NCBI GenBank assembly: GCA_028641055.1 | Contig: CM054057.1 | Location: forward strand, 578,674,610 to 578,738,609 | Reading direction: 5' to 3' | Length of the DNA: 64,000 nucleotides | Origin: Alopecurus myosuroides | Lineage: Eukaryota > Streptophyta > Magnoliopsida > Poales > Poaceae | In this document: in pieces, positions 31,883 through 43,635 of the stretch | Layout of the letters: each line of letters starts with the position of its first letter | Numbering within the stretch: the first letter of the stretch is position 1 | Position numbers and translations under genes: made by a program | Notes under the pieces: generated by a model | What the model saw: the letters and a program-made list of their open reading frames with translations, nothing else | What the model was told of the DNA's origin: nothing | Databases searched by the model: none

Positions 31883-33365
31883 TTATGACCGACAAGTACA
31901 AGGGGTGTATCAAAGTACTTTCGATAAATAAGAGTGGTGAACCCAACGAGGAGCAGAAGGTGTTGACAAGCAGGTTGGATAGAGGATTCACTGTAAACAC
32001 TAACAAACAGGTTTTTGGTTGTTTTGGATATAGCAGATAAATAAAGTGCGAGTAAATAAAGTATAGTAAATAATTTTGCAGCGAGTGGCCCAATCCTTTT
32101 GAGAGCAAAGGACAAGTCTGTATGACTATCAAACGTTCTTGAGGACACATGGGAATTTCGTCAAGTGCTTTCACTTCATTACGGTTGATTAATATCCATT
32201 GGTACGTGAAGTGTTGTGTGGGTGAACCTATGCTAATGCACCGACCAACTAGGACTAATACATACTTGTGATTATATTCCTCGTAAGCATCCGCAAATAA
32301 AAGAAAGTAATTAAGATAAATCTAACCACATCCTTAAAACTACGGGATTCTACGCTCCCTCGTGCATTAGTTTCCTAACGGGGGTTTAGGTTTGTGCCAC
32401 TCCGGCAACCCCACAATTAGTAGCCAAGTACACAATGCATCCTCCTAGGCCCATAAAGGTGAAGTATCATGTAGTCGACGTTCACATGACACCACTAGAA
32501 GAATAGCACCACAACTTAAATACCGAACCACGAGATATTACTTCAACATAACTTCACTACTAACATCATGACTTCTGCCATGTCCTCAAGAACTAAACGA
32601 ACTACTCACAAGACATCATATGGATCATAATCAGAGGTCATATAATGGATAATAATAATCTGGTCATAAAGTGCTAACACCGATAAATCTCACAAGCATC
32701 AACTACTAACAAGTAATCCACATTGGGAGACAGATCTAATGTAAAACAACGATAGATGCCCCTAATTGTTACATCGAGATGACGGTGGATGATGAGGGTG
32801 ATGGTGCTAGTTCTGATGATGATGATGATGAAGATCTTGATGATGGCCGAAGCAATGACGGTGACGATGGAGATGATTTCCCCTCTCCGGAGAGGAATCT
32901 CCCCGGTAGATTTCTCCCTGCCGGAGAGCTTTTCTCTCTCTGGTGTTTTCCGCCCCGAGGCGGCGGCAGAATAATTCTTCGATGATAGTCTGGGGCTTAG
33001 GGTTCCCTGGGGGTCAAGTACGCGAAAGTGATCGACCAGAGATGGGCCAGGGTGGCCACACCACCAGGAGGCGCGGCCAGGGGGCGCGCCACCTTGGTGT
33101 GACCCTAGTGGCCCCCTCTGGCCTCTCCTGGCTAGCCTCTTCCTCTGAACTTCTAAAACATCCCTGGTGTCCCCCCTCTTCTTCTGAACTTCTGAAATAG
33201 GGTATCCCGACGGTGCTTTCCAGAATTCTAGTCCTAGTGTTTATTCTCCAAAAATTATGAAACATGCAAAATAAGATAAAATAACATGATGCATCATAAC
33301 ATGAAATATATCGATGAATAACAGAAAATAACAATATAAAACAGTGATGCAAAATGGACGTATCA
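31883..33365 (-). repeat. E4a 3' LTR (1483 bp)
   Basis: On the minus strand it starts TGATACGTCC. The other end is TTATGACC where E4b has TGATGACC, so one terminal base is mutated. Alignable over its whole length with the E4b LTR (37085-37310 plus 58805-60084). A GAT/GATGAC-rich stretch lies at 32777-32875. Confidence 0.88.
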
Positions 33366-33381
33366 ACTCCACCAAGCTTGG
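33366..33381 (-). other. E4a polypurine tract
   Basis: CCAAGCTTGGTGGAGT on the minus strand directly precedes the 3' LTR. E4b has the matching tract at 60085-60100. A near copy occurs at 35047-35062. Confidence 0.75.
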
Positions 33382-35180
33382 ATCTCGCTTGTCCCCAAGC
33401 GTAACTGAACTCGGTAAACATGACCACACGTTTATGGAGTGAGGTGTCGATAAATAAAATATGGACAAGAGGCATCACATCTAACAAAGAACAAGTCATT
33501 TTAGACAGCAACCTCCTCTCATATAATCAAACTTGAAACAAGTAGAGGAACAATAAAGGTGCAAAAAGTAAATCAAAATTGGTAAAGGAAAACTTTGTTC
33601 TTGGTTAGAGAACAATTAACAGTGTACTTATGTTTCGATCAGAGTCTTTATACTAGAGCTTATACTGCAGAGTTTATCAGGATCAATTATAACGGTCTCT
33701 TTGCAAACATTGGTAACTTTCAAAGTGGTATTCAGACAGATAAAAGCACTTGTAGGAACAAGGAAGAATAAAGAACATGATTGAGTAAATCAACATATAG
33801 CTAGATGAATCACAACAACTCAAATTCTTGCTTAAGACAGAAAGAAATAGGTTTACTGACTCAACATAAATGTAAAAGATAGGCCCTTCGCAGAGGGAAG
33901 CATGGATCACTCATGTGCGAGAGCTTTTATTATGTAAACAGAGCTATAAAATGGTTGACACTCCTCCCAACCTTTCTTACACAAATCATGGCTAACCGAA
34001 TCCTCGGGTGCCTGCCAACAATCACAGACCATGGAAGAGTGTCTAATTTTGAGAGTTGTATGTTTATGTCAACGAATAGCATACAGAAAATACAGTACGT
34101 CACAAGCCAACTAGACTTCACAAGAGCGGTTCCCATTGAAGGACGCAACTAGTATAGAAGATCATCCCTGTTTCTCTTTTGTTTACACAATTATGCTTTG
34201 ACTCATAAATCAGGGGCAAAAATAGTGAAGAGAATTTGTATTATTATTTCGGGCTGGGAACCCCGTTGTCATTTCTTCTAGCATTTGGATAAGCGGATGA
34301 AGCCACTAGTACAGGGTGTGAAATCCAATCAACAAGTGAGATAAAGATTCTGTATTTGCGTCCTCATGAGTTAAAACAGGGGCACAAAACAGGTGTTATT
34401 TTGGAGGTTTAACACACAACCAATTTACTTGGAGTGGCGGTGAAATACCACATATAGGTAGGTATGGTGGACACAAACGACAAGGTTTTGGGCTCAAGGT
34501 TTGGTTGCACGAGAAGCATTCCCTCTCAGCACAGGTTTTTGGCTAGCAAGGTTGGGTAGCAAGCATAAGAATCAAAGTAAAACAAACAAAAACATGTATG
34601 ATAAAGCCAATCATGCAATCTTCCTTGAAGGTGCAAACAAACTTATTTGAGAATACTAAGCTTATGGGCTAACAAGAAAGAAAGATCATGGAATAATATA
34701 TCTACATGCAACTCCCTCTTTTCTACTTAAGTCTCGACGTATTGTTGCTACTAACCAATGGTAAGTTTGCGAAAACCAACTAGATTAACTTGAAGCTCCA
34801 ACATTGATACCAATACTAATAACAAGATCAACCACATAACAAAAATTGCAAACTAAAATAAAGTAGAACAAGTAGATGATGAAACTTCTCATTAATATTT
34901 CATTACGTCAACTCAAACCAAGGCAACAATAACTAACTAAGGAGTGACACTTACATACTGCAAACCATACTATATGATATTTTCTCTACTCACGATATGA
35001 CTCGACTAAAAGGTAAAAGGGTGAAAGATAAAGGTGATACCGCGACACTCCCCCAAGCTTGGAACAAGCCAAGGGGATGCCAATACCAATGGCGAATCAA
35101 TTCTTTGGTGGTGGTGGTGAATCCTTCTCATCATCAGACTTCCATGGTAAAGGCTCTCCATCCAAAAATGATGTCCTTGT
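33382..35180. other. E4a 3' non-coding region
   Basis: AT-rich sequence with no recognisable protein. It is alignable with 60101-61375 of E4b as far as that copy goes. It contains a second polypurine-like sequence at 35047-35062. Confidence 0.75.
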
Positions 35181-35597
35181 CTATAATATCCTGAAACTAG
35201 CAGCAGAGCTTATATGTTTAAACCTGTTCTCATACTCATAGTTCTGATTCTGCATATCATAGAGTTGTGCTTGCAATTTGGTCGTGGTCTCGGTGAGTGA
35301 GAAGATCTCGTTCCAAAGCTTTAAAGTCTCCTTCTTGTACTCAATGATCTGTTCTGTCTTTATCATGTGGATGATGTCAACTTCACGCTCCGCCATCTTC
35401 TTGTACCTAAATACTTCTTGCTCCAGCTCTTTCATCCTAGCTTCCATACTGCCTTCTCCTTTAGGGCCCCGAACATCTTCAATCTGCACCTCCCCATCCT
35501 TGAGCAGCAACTCTTTGAGATGCGTCTTCAACTCGTTCATGTACGGGTTGACGATGTTCTCAAAGAAACTGTCTTTGGGAGATCCGGAAGAGGACAT
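35181..35597 (-). CDS. E4a ORF3, small coiled-coil protein of unknown function
   Basis: ATG at 35597 in a good context (GCCACAATGTC). The product is 138 residues: an N-terminal part with SSSGSPKDSFFENIVNPYM, an acidic/Gly segment (DVRGPKGEGS), then a long charged helix from about residue 52 with heptad-like Leu/Ile/Met (MEARMKELEQEVFRYKKM, LWNEIFSLTETTTKLQAQ). No signal peptide or membrane segment is visible, so it is not a typical env protein although it occupies the env-like position. A TATA-like CTATATAACC lies about 95 bases upstream and a splice-acceptor-like TTTCTGCCAG about 28 bases upstream. Confidence 0.6.
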   Translation of the reverse strand: MSSSGSPKDSFFENIVNPYMNELKTHLKELLLKDGEVQIEDVRGPKGEGSMEARMKELEQEVFRYKKMAEREVDIIHMIKTEQIIEYKKETLKLWNEIFSLTETTTKLQAQLYDMQNQNYEYENRFKHISSAASFRIL

Positions 35598-35690
35598 TGT
35601 GGCTCTAGATCTGAAGATGTATCCTGGCAGAAACAGCTCAAAACAGAAACACGACGAGAAAACAATATACGGGCCTCGGGGGGTCTGGGG

Positions 35691-35700
35691 GGTTATATAG
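35691..35700 (-). promoter_or_regulatory. TATA-like sequence upstream of E4a ORF3
   Basis: CTATATAACC on the minus strand, preceded by a T run and followed by a C-rich stretch. The distance to the ORF3 ATG is about 95 bases. It could drive a separate ORF3 transcript, but this is inference. Confidence 0.4.
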
Positions 35701-35936
35701 AAAAAATATGAGTAACGAAAGGAAAGTCCAGGTCGAAAACGAGTCAGAGAGGGGCTCCGAGGAGCCCACAACATAGGGTGGCGCAGCTAGGGGTGGGCCC
35801 GCGTCCGCATGTGGTGTGGTGCCTCCGGGAACCTTCTCCAACTCCTCTTCGGCTTGGTATTTTTTATATTTTCCAAAAACCAATAATTTATAACTTGAAA
35901 GGTAATCCGCGAACTTTTTCCTAACATAACTGTTAC

Positions 35937-37084
35937 CTATTGCAAAACAGACTCTGCAGATTCTGGAATCTTCCCTCTAATGAACTTCTCCGAAGTCATT
36001 ACTTGAATTACATCAACATCTTCATCAGAGGAATCCCTAGAAATATAATGTTTGAGTCTTTGCCCATTTACCACTTGTGTAATGTTATCTTTGAGGGAAG
36101 CAATTTTGATTGCACCCGAATTATACACTTCTTCAATAATATAAGGTCCTTCCCATCTGGAGAGTAATTTTCCTGCAAAAAATCCGAGACGCGACCGATA
36201 CAATAGAACTTTCTCACCAACATAAAACTCTCTTTTAAGGATTCTTTTATCATTCCATTGTTTAACTTTCTCTTTAAAGAGCTTGGCATTTTCATAAGCT
36301 TCACATCTCCACTCATCTAGATGATTCAAATCAAGCATTATTTTTTTACCAGCAAGTTTAAAATCTTCTATTAATTCTTTCATTGCCCAATAAGTTTTGT
36401 GTTCTAATTCTAAAGGCGGGTGACAAGCTTTTCCATAAACAATTTTATAGGGAGACATACCCATAGGATTTTTATATGCAGTTTTATTATCCCATAAAGC
36501 ATCATTCAACTTATCTGACCAATTCTTGCTAGATTTATTAACAGTCTTTTGCAAGATAGATTTAATTTGTCTATTTGATAATTCTACTTGCCCGCTGGTT
36601 TGAGGATGATAAGCTGAGGAAATTTTATGATTAACATCATATTTAGCAAGGGTTTTTCTAAAACCACCATGAATAAATTGAGAACCTCCATCAGTCATAA
36701 GATATCTAGGCACACCAAACCTAGCAAAAATAACATATTTAAGCATTTTTAAAGAGGTCTCACCATCAGCACTTTTTGTAGTTATAGCTTCTACCCACTT
36801 AGTAACATAATCAACAACAACAAGAATGTGAGTGTAACCATTCGAAGGAGGAAAAAGACAATAAAGTAAAATCCCCAACAATCAAAAGGTTCAATAACAA
36901 GAGAATAACTCATAGTCATTTCATTACGTCTAGAAATATTTCCCACTCTTTGACATTCATCACAAGATAAAATAAATTGACGTGCATCTTTAAAGAGAGT
37001 AGGGCAATAGAAACCTAATTGTATAACCTTCCGTGCGGTTCTATCTCTAGCGTGATGTCCTCCATAAGCACCACTATGGCACTT
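35937..37084 (-). pseudogene. E4a integrase
   Basis: The frame 36881-35937 contains [33 protein letters not shown] (second Asp), [13 protein letters not shown] (Glu), [20 protein letters not shown] and the GPY-type end ([22 protein letters not shown]). Sequence to the right, in another frame, gives the zinc finger: CHSGAYGGHHARDR and LSCDECQRVGN at about 36945-37080. The first catalytic Asp lies at the frameshift near 36870. The zinc finger stops at 37084, where E4b starts. Confidence 0.85.
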
Positions 37085-37310
37085 TGATGACCCACAAGTA
37101 TAGGGGGTGTATCATAGTACTTTCGATAAATAAGAGTGTCGAACCCAACGAGGAGCATAAGGTGTTGACAAGCAGGTTGGATAGAGGATTCACTATAAAC
37201 ACTAGCAACGAGTTTTTGGTTGTTTTTGGATATAGCAGATAAAAAAGTGCGAGTAAATAAAGTGCACTAAATAATATTGCAGCGAGTGGCCTAATCCTTT
37301 TGAGAGCAAA
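37085..37310 (-). repeat. E4b 3' LTR, left part
   Basis: Starts TGATGACCCACAAG and matches 31883-32108 of E4a. Ends with the GCAAA duplication at 37306-37310. Confidence 0.9.
37306..37310. repeat. Target-site duplication of E5, left copy (GCAAA)
   Basis: GCAAA precedes TGTCAGACCC and recurs at 58805-58809. Joining the flanks gives an uninterrupted LTR matching E4a. Confidence 0.95.
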
Positions 37311-40300
37311 TGTCAGACCCCGGACCCAGAGATATACAAACTGTCATGTGCTCCTAGCAATGGACCCACAAGGGCTTCGGGGTTACCAGCCCCGACCGCA
37401 ACAAACAACGGCAGGCAGACCGGATTCATCGGCACATAGTCCGGATCCCCGGTCTACTACTCCTTGTGTCCATGCTAGTCATAACCAGGTATGCATACCC
37501 AATTGTCCATGAGTCGGATAAAACTGAAGGAACGGGACCAAAGTTATACAAAGATGCTATGTGTCCAGAAAATGCAACAACAATCGAGGGTTACTGGGGT
37601 TACCTCGCCCCAGGCCGGATATCTCCGGCAGGCGGGCTTGGACATGGATCATCGGCTCCACAACCCCTCGACTGCGACAACTATGCAGGCATAGCCAAAA
37701 CTGTATAACAACGGGCTCGAGACCAACAATCGATCAAAGCAGTACTCTAGACATGAAAGTTGTATTAAACAAGGCATACCAGAGTAGCTTACACGCAGAG
37801 GTTACAGGACCAACATAGGTCAAGCAACCCAACATTACAACAAGCAGCGAAAGCAAAGATGTTGCTATACAACAAGAGCAAAAGGACTAAGAGTCCGAAA
37901 CATAAGCAACGTAGCCAAACCCATACTACAGATACCAGGCTGCTGCCTGGGAACCCCTAACTACTCGTCGACGTCGAGGTAGAACCCCTCTTCAGCTGCA
38001 TCGCCGAAGTCTGAAACAAAACAACAAGGAGGCAAGGTTGAGTACAAAAGGTACTCAGCAAGACTTGGCTTTTAAGGTTCTTTGCATAAAGCCAACTTTG
38101 TTTTCCGAAGTTGAGGAAGAAAAGCACGTGTAATAGAGCATTTCTAAAACAGAGGAGGAATCTACTCAACTACTGAGGTCATCATGTTCTTTAGTCCACC
38201 AAGTACTTTCTCATCCCCAGACTACCTTATGCTACAAGAATCACCCCTCTCGACGTAGTCGAGGAGGCATCCTTCATTCATTGACAACAAGTTTTAGTCA
38301 TTCCGTTAGAGTTATCTATGATCACAGAATCCGTTGCCAAGTCGTCCATAACCGTGGACACGGCTTTCCGAAAGATTCTTCCTGCAGGGGGTACACTTTA
38401 CCCACACGTGTCAACCGACTCTTAACGCCACGCGGTAACGCTCCTCTCTAAGAGCGCGGCAGAGTGTGGTCGACCACGGCCTTTACATTGCTTAGCCCTA
38501 TCCATGAGTCAACCCAAACAGGGCCACCCCGTCAACAGGGAGTTGGCCACCTCCTGACGACACCTGTTCTGTGAGTCGGGACAAGATCCGTGTACGTCCA
38601 TCACTGGTCCCGGTCACGCCCTAGTTTTCTCCAAAACGTTTTATGACACACCTGCAAATGGAAACTTCAACCTACGTGACCCATGGAAGTGACTAAACAA
38701 GTTAGTTAGCCGAGCGGGGTTCATTGGCCCGCGTGTGGCTGTACGTTCAGTCTTGGCTTCGAAGGCGAGAACTCGCACCTAGGGGCATGAACGAGACAAA
38801 AACCACAACCCACGGAGGCCTCAACATCCATGCCATGTTAATCAACCATATCAAAACATAAACACCTTTCATACTAGGTTCACGCACTATCGGCATTTCA
38901 TCAACCGGTTGAAGCAGATCATAAGACTAAGCATGTCTAAGCATTGAACACACAAGGCTCTACGTTACTCAAACAACCCTAGTCATACTAGGAGGGTAAA
39001 CAGGTATGAAGGTGACATGTGAGGGGGAGGGGTCATGCAGTGGATAGGTTAACTCTAACAGACTCAAAACCAAGTTGAATCGAATGCATGAGTAAGAGGT
39101 TGAAAGACTCAAAACATGGGTGGAGCCATGAGGTTGTGCTTGCCTTGCTCGTCGAAAGTAGAGCTTGGGTTGTCGTAGAAAGCTGGGTCGACCTCCGGAT
39201 ATCGGTCTACCGATAGCGAGCAACACCGGAAACAAGGTAAACAATCAATACTTGATGACCGTGCAATGCACAATATGTATGCATGAGTAAAACAATGCAA
39301 TTGAAATGATGCTTAAAGGATAGAACAGAAAGGTAGGGTTTTACGCCGTGAACGACGAACACCGGAGGGGGAGAAAACCCTAATCTAGAGATGTGACCAA
39401 GCTAAGATTCTCAAATGACCTTGTGAACCTCATAGTTGGATTGCATTTGTTTCACTGATCAAAATGGTATATTACACTTAATTTTCTATTTTTATTGAAT
39501 AAAAACTTTATTTTCAATATTTAAATGAATTAAATGCAAACTACAAAAGTGGCCTCATTTTAAACTTGGTTGAACATGTATGAAAGTGGTATAGATAAAT
39601 AGCTTACATTTTTAGGAACACATTGCATATTTTTATATATTTTTAGGAGTTATAAAATGGGAGTTATTGAATTTCCAAAAATTAAACACATTTTCTGTTT
39701 TTCTATTTCTCTGCGGGTCCCACTGTGCAGTTAAAATAGGACAGAGAACGCCACTTGGCACGCCACATGGGCGGGTGATGTCACGATGACATCACCGTAA
39801 CCTCACGGGTGGCCGGCCGGTGGCAGGGAGTGGACGCCGGCGGCGTTTCCGGCGGCCCCGGATGCGAGGTTGGGCTCTCTGGGAGCGCCTCGACGAGACG
39901 GACGTGAGGGTGGCGGCGCCGCTGGCTAAAAGTGACCGGCGGCGAGCCGGCGTGGAAGAAACGGCGGCGACGGGCTCGGCTCCAGCGACCTCGTCGATTC
40001 CGAGGGGGAGAGGACGAACGGAGGGGATGGGGAGGCGGATGAGCTCACCGGGAACGAGCAGGGATGGTTGGCGGGGCCGGAGGAGCTCCGAGACGGCGGC
40101 GCGGTGAGAAGATGGCCGGCGGCCGGAGAGGAGAACGACGGCGCGATTCGCGGGCGCTAGGCCATCCCGGCGGCCGAGCGTGCTCGAGGCGGGGGAGGAG
40201 CTCAACGCGGTTCCGATGAGCTCGACGGGGAGGCCGGAGAGGGAGCGGAACAGCGGCGAGAGAGGATCACCAGCGGCGGTCGGTTTTCGGTGAAGGAGAG

Positions 40301-40808
40301 AGACAGAGGAGGGGAGAAGGCGATTGGGGGGGTTTCTGCGGGATGTTCCCGATTCGGACGGCACCGAGGGATCCTCATCCTCTCCTCCACGTCGACAGGG
40401 AGGGGAAGCAGGAGGTGGCGCGGCGGGGCGGTTGCCCTCCTGTCGCCGGACAGGAGGAAGACGACAGGGAAATTTCACGAAGAACCCCCTGGAAAACTGG
40501 GAGAATTTACAAAGAAGTCCCTGGGAATTTTTAAAACAGAACCAAAACAGAAATTTGAGGGCCTTTTTGTGAGACAAAAATTGCACAAAAATACTCGTTG
40601 GAAAGCTCTTCAAATTGCCACCTTTCTAGCACAAAGTTGGATCATTTTGAAAAACTTTGCAGAACAATTTTGTGGGAAGCCAGGTTAAGGGATTTTCTGG
40701 TAATTCTCTGATTAAATTTTAAAAGCAAAATTTTGGTCCATTTTTTTTTATGCATGCATGCCATGTACTCAACACTCCTCTTTATTACACAAAAGTAGGG
40801 ATGTTACA
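37311..40808 (-). repeat. E5 3' LTR (3498 bp)
   Basis: TGTCAGACCC to GATGTTACA on the plus strand. An AT-rich zone (39420-39710) is followed by a GC-rich core (about 39780-40470) and a moderately AT-rich U3 start. The hairpin module is at 38352-38390. Confidence 0.95.
38352..38390 (-). promoter_or_regulatory. Double-hairpin plus palindrome module in the E5 LTR
   Basis: CCGTGGACACGG, directly followed by CTTTCCGAAAG, then CCTGCAGG. The layout matches the E3 and E7 modules but both stems differ in sequence while still pairing. The second LTR has it at 56336-56374, with the longer palindrome CCCTGCAGGG. Confidence 0.8.
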
Positions 40809-40825
40809 AGTCTACCCCCCTTACA
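40809..40825 (-). other. E5 polypurine tract
   Basis: GTAAGGGGGGTAGACT on the minus strand abuts the 3' LTR. Confidence 0.85.
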
Positions 40826-40845
40826 AGAATCTCATCCCGAGATTC

Positions 40846-42788
40846 CTAGGTTTTAGAAAAGAAATCGGGGTACTTAGATCGCAAACGATCTTCTCGTTCC
40901 CAGGTTGCTTCGTTCTCGGAATGATGCGACCACTGAACCTTGAGGAACTTGATAGTTTGACTATGAGTTCTTCGTTCGGCCTCATCGAGGATACGGACAG
41001 GAACCTCTTTGTAGGAGAGATCATCCTTAAGGTTGATGGTTTCATGGTCCACACCACGAACAGGATCTTTGAAGCAACGTTTGAGTTGCGAGACATGGAA
41101 TACATCATGGACATCCGAAAATCCTGGAGGCAACTGCAGTTGATATGAAACTTGACCTCGTTTTCCTATGATAGGGAAAGGACCAATATAACGAGGAGCC
41201 AGTTTGCCTTTGATTCTGAACCGTTTTCCACCTTTCAAAGGTGTGACTCGAAGATAAGCTTTCTCGCCAATTTCATAATGAACATCTTGGTGATGACGAT
41301 CATAATAGCTTTTCTGGGGAGACTGAGCTGTTTTCAGTCGTTCACGAATGACGCGAACGATTTCTTCCACTTCCTTGATTACATCCGGGCTGAAGAACGA
41401 TCTTTCACCGGTTTCAGACCAATTCAGTGGAGTTCGGCATTTACGGCCGTAAAGAACTTCAAAAGGAGCCTTGCCCAAGCTAGATTGATAACTGTTGTTA
41501 TAAGTGAACTCGGCAAATGGAAGAAACTTCTCCCAATCCTTACCGAACGATATAACACAAGCTCGGAGCATGTCCTCGAGAATCTGATTAACTCTCTCTG
41601 TTTGACCACCGGTTTGTGGATGGAAAGCAGTGATGAAAGATAGACGGGTTCCCATAGTTTGCTGGAAACTTGCCCAGAATTTGGAGGTGAACAGACTTCC
41701 ACGATCAGAGATGATCCTCTTTGGAACACCGTGAAGGCTGACTATTCTGGATACATACAGATCCGCCAGCTGGATAGCGGTGATATCTTCTCGGATAGGA
41801 AGGAAGTGAGCAACTTTGGATAGGCGGTCAACCACCACCCAGATAGCATTATGGCCTTTCTTTGTCTTGGGAAGACCGGTGATGAAATCCATACCCACTT
41901 CATCCCACTTCCATTCAGGAATAGGTAGGGGTTGAAGAACACCGGCTGGTCTTTGATGTTCTGCTTTCACACGACGACATACGTCGCATTCAGCAACATA
42001 CTGAGCAACCTCTCGCTTCATACGGGACCACCAGAACCTTTGACGTAGATCCTGGTACATCTTGGTGCTACCAGGATGAATAGAAAGAGGTGTGTCATGA
42101 GCCTCTTGGAGAATTTGCTTTCTCAGATTCCGCATCTTCGGCACAACCAGACGGTTGCTAAAATATACGGTACCTTGATCATCGACGGAGAAACATTTAG
42201 CTGCTCCGCTAGCAATGTTCTTCTTAATGTTGGGAATTCCCAGATCCCGCTTTTGAGCTTTCTTGATCTGGTCCTCAAGGGAAGGTTTTACCTCAAGGTT
42301 GGCCAAATAACCAGAAGGAACGATTTCAAGGTTGAGTTTGGAGAACTCCTCGTGAAGAGGAGGTTGGGCCTGTTGTATCATCAGATTGTTGCAATAAGAC
42401 TTCCGACTTAGTGCGTCAGCAACGACATTTGCTTTGCCGGGTTGATAGTTGAGACCCAAGTCAAAGTCCTTGATTACCTCCAACCATCTTCTCTGTCTGA
42501 GATTCAGATCCGGTTGGGTGAACAGATATTTCAGACTCTGATGATCTGAGTATAACTCACATCGGTTGCCAAGAAGATAATGACGCCATTGCTTGAGAGC
42601 ATGGACCACGGCTGCTAGTTCAAGATCATGGGTTGGATAGTTGTGCTCATGTGGTTTCAGTTGACGAGAACCATAGGCCACCACATGACCTTCTTGCATT
42701 AACACACAACCGAGTCCTTGTTGAGAGGCATCACAGAAGATGACAAAATCCTTGCTCGTATCAGGAAGAACAAGCACAGGAGCGATAG
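40846..42788 (-). CDS. E5 RNase H (most), integrase and chromodomain
   Basis: Continues the pol frame interrupted by E7. In order: RNase H ([50 protein letters not shown]), integrase zinc finger ([11 protein letters not shown] to [11 protein letters not shown], with a further His upstream in EAHDTPLS), catalytic core ([32 protein letters not shown]), the GPF module ([13 protein letters not shown]) and a chromodomain ([20 protein letters not shown]) near the C-terminus. All catalytic acidic residues are present. The 643 codons are free of stops. The cut by E7 lies just before the first RNase H strand. Confidence 0.93.
42784..42788. repeat. Target-site duplication of E7, left copy (GATAG)
   Basis: GATAG here and at 51382-51386. 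Pol reads continuously across the empty site. Confidence 0.95.
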
Positions 42789-43595
42789 TGTGACGCCCCG
42801 AGATCGGGCACTATGCAGATTTCAGCATTCCCGCCAAATTCGCATAATAACCGATTCCAGGTTGCCATTTATGATAACATTACAATAGTTCGCGAATAAT
42901 CCACAATTACAACAGAAACAGATAGATACAAGATGACTCAAACGAGCCGGGGTTACAACTGATACCTTACAAAGATCCAAATAACAGCGGAAGAAACAAA
43001 CGTCCGTCTACGGACAAGATCCAAATTGGACTAAGAGTCCTGAAGATAACCGAAGGCGTCCAATCCCTGCCCAGGCCAAGCCGGAGGGATTCCCAAGCTA
43101 ACGTCGTCAGACTTCAAACCTGTTGACTGCAATTTGGAATTTGCAGCCACGAAAGAGATTCGTGGGTCAGTACGGTTAAGTACTGGCAAGGGGGATAAAA
43201 CCCATACTCACAAGAATACCGGCGTAGCCAATCATCACAAGATACAAATACTTTAGGATCAACGGAAAGGAAGGGGTTATGGCAAATAAGCGACAGCAGG
43301 CTGCACTAACCAACTACAGAGATTCTATTACTTCCAACTATCAGAGAGGAGATAAGATCGAGTGATAGTAACCAACTGAAAGATAACGTCAAACAAACCC
43401 ATCCTGGATCTCGCCCCTTATCCAAAGAAGCAATCCGAGGATAACTCACAACGTTGTATTAAAGATGAGTCAATTTGTTGTGTGAATAACCTATTAATAG
43501 TCAAGTTATTAATCATTGGGTGAAACATGATTAATCATTATGTTGAAGTTGTCCTGAGTACTTGTTAGCCAGTACTTTCACCAAGTAATCCATAA

Positions 43596-43635
43596 CCGCG
43601 GAAAACACGGCTTCTCGAGAAGATTTACCTGCAGG
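43596..43635 (-). promoter_or_regulatory. Double-hairpin plus palindrome module in the E7 LTR
   Basis: CCGCGGAAAACACGG, CTTCTCGAGAAG and CCTGCAGG in the same order and spacing as in E3. In the other LTR (48128-48169) the last palindrome is CCCTGCAGGG. Confidence 0.8.

Larger units (their letters stand above)
31883..37084 (-). mobile_element. E4a: Athila-type element, 3' half
   Basis: Left to right: 3' LTR (31883-33365), polypurine tract, long non-coding region, ORF3 (35181-35597) and integrase up to its zinc finger, where E4b is inserted at 37084/37085. Gag, protease and RT would lie beyond the E4b insertion and are not in the window. The integrase type, the TGATACGTCC LTR start and the coding region between integrase and 3' LTR fit Athila. 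Confidence 0.82.

Noticed and set aside
31692..32174. A 160-codon frame crossing from E6 into the E4a LTR
   Set aside because: Only the part up to 31882 is protease; the rest is LTR sequence read through by chance after the insertion.
32777..32875. Asp-rich (GAT)n protein in the E4 LTRs
   Set aside because: Simple-sequence repeat in an LTR; the matching copy at 59487-59575 differs in length and reading.
34997..35241. Short plus-strand frames in the E4a non-coding region
   Set aside because: Not conserved as protein, overlap the polypurine-like copy and have no domain.
39792..40613. Open frame of 273 codons inside the E5 3' LTR, with a 202-codon counterpart at 57778-58386
   Set aside because: It lies in the GC-rich LTR core where stops are rare by composition. 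Its length differs between the two LTRs, it is Arg/Ser/Pro-rich and has no recognisable domain.
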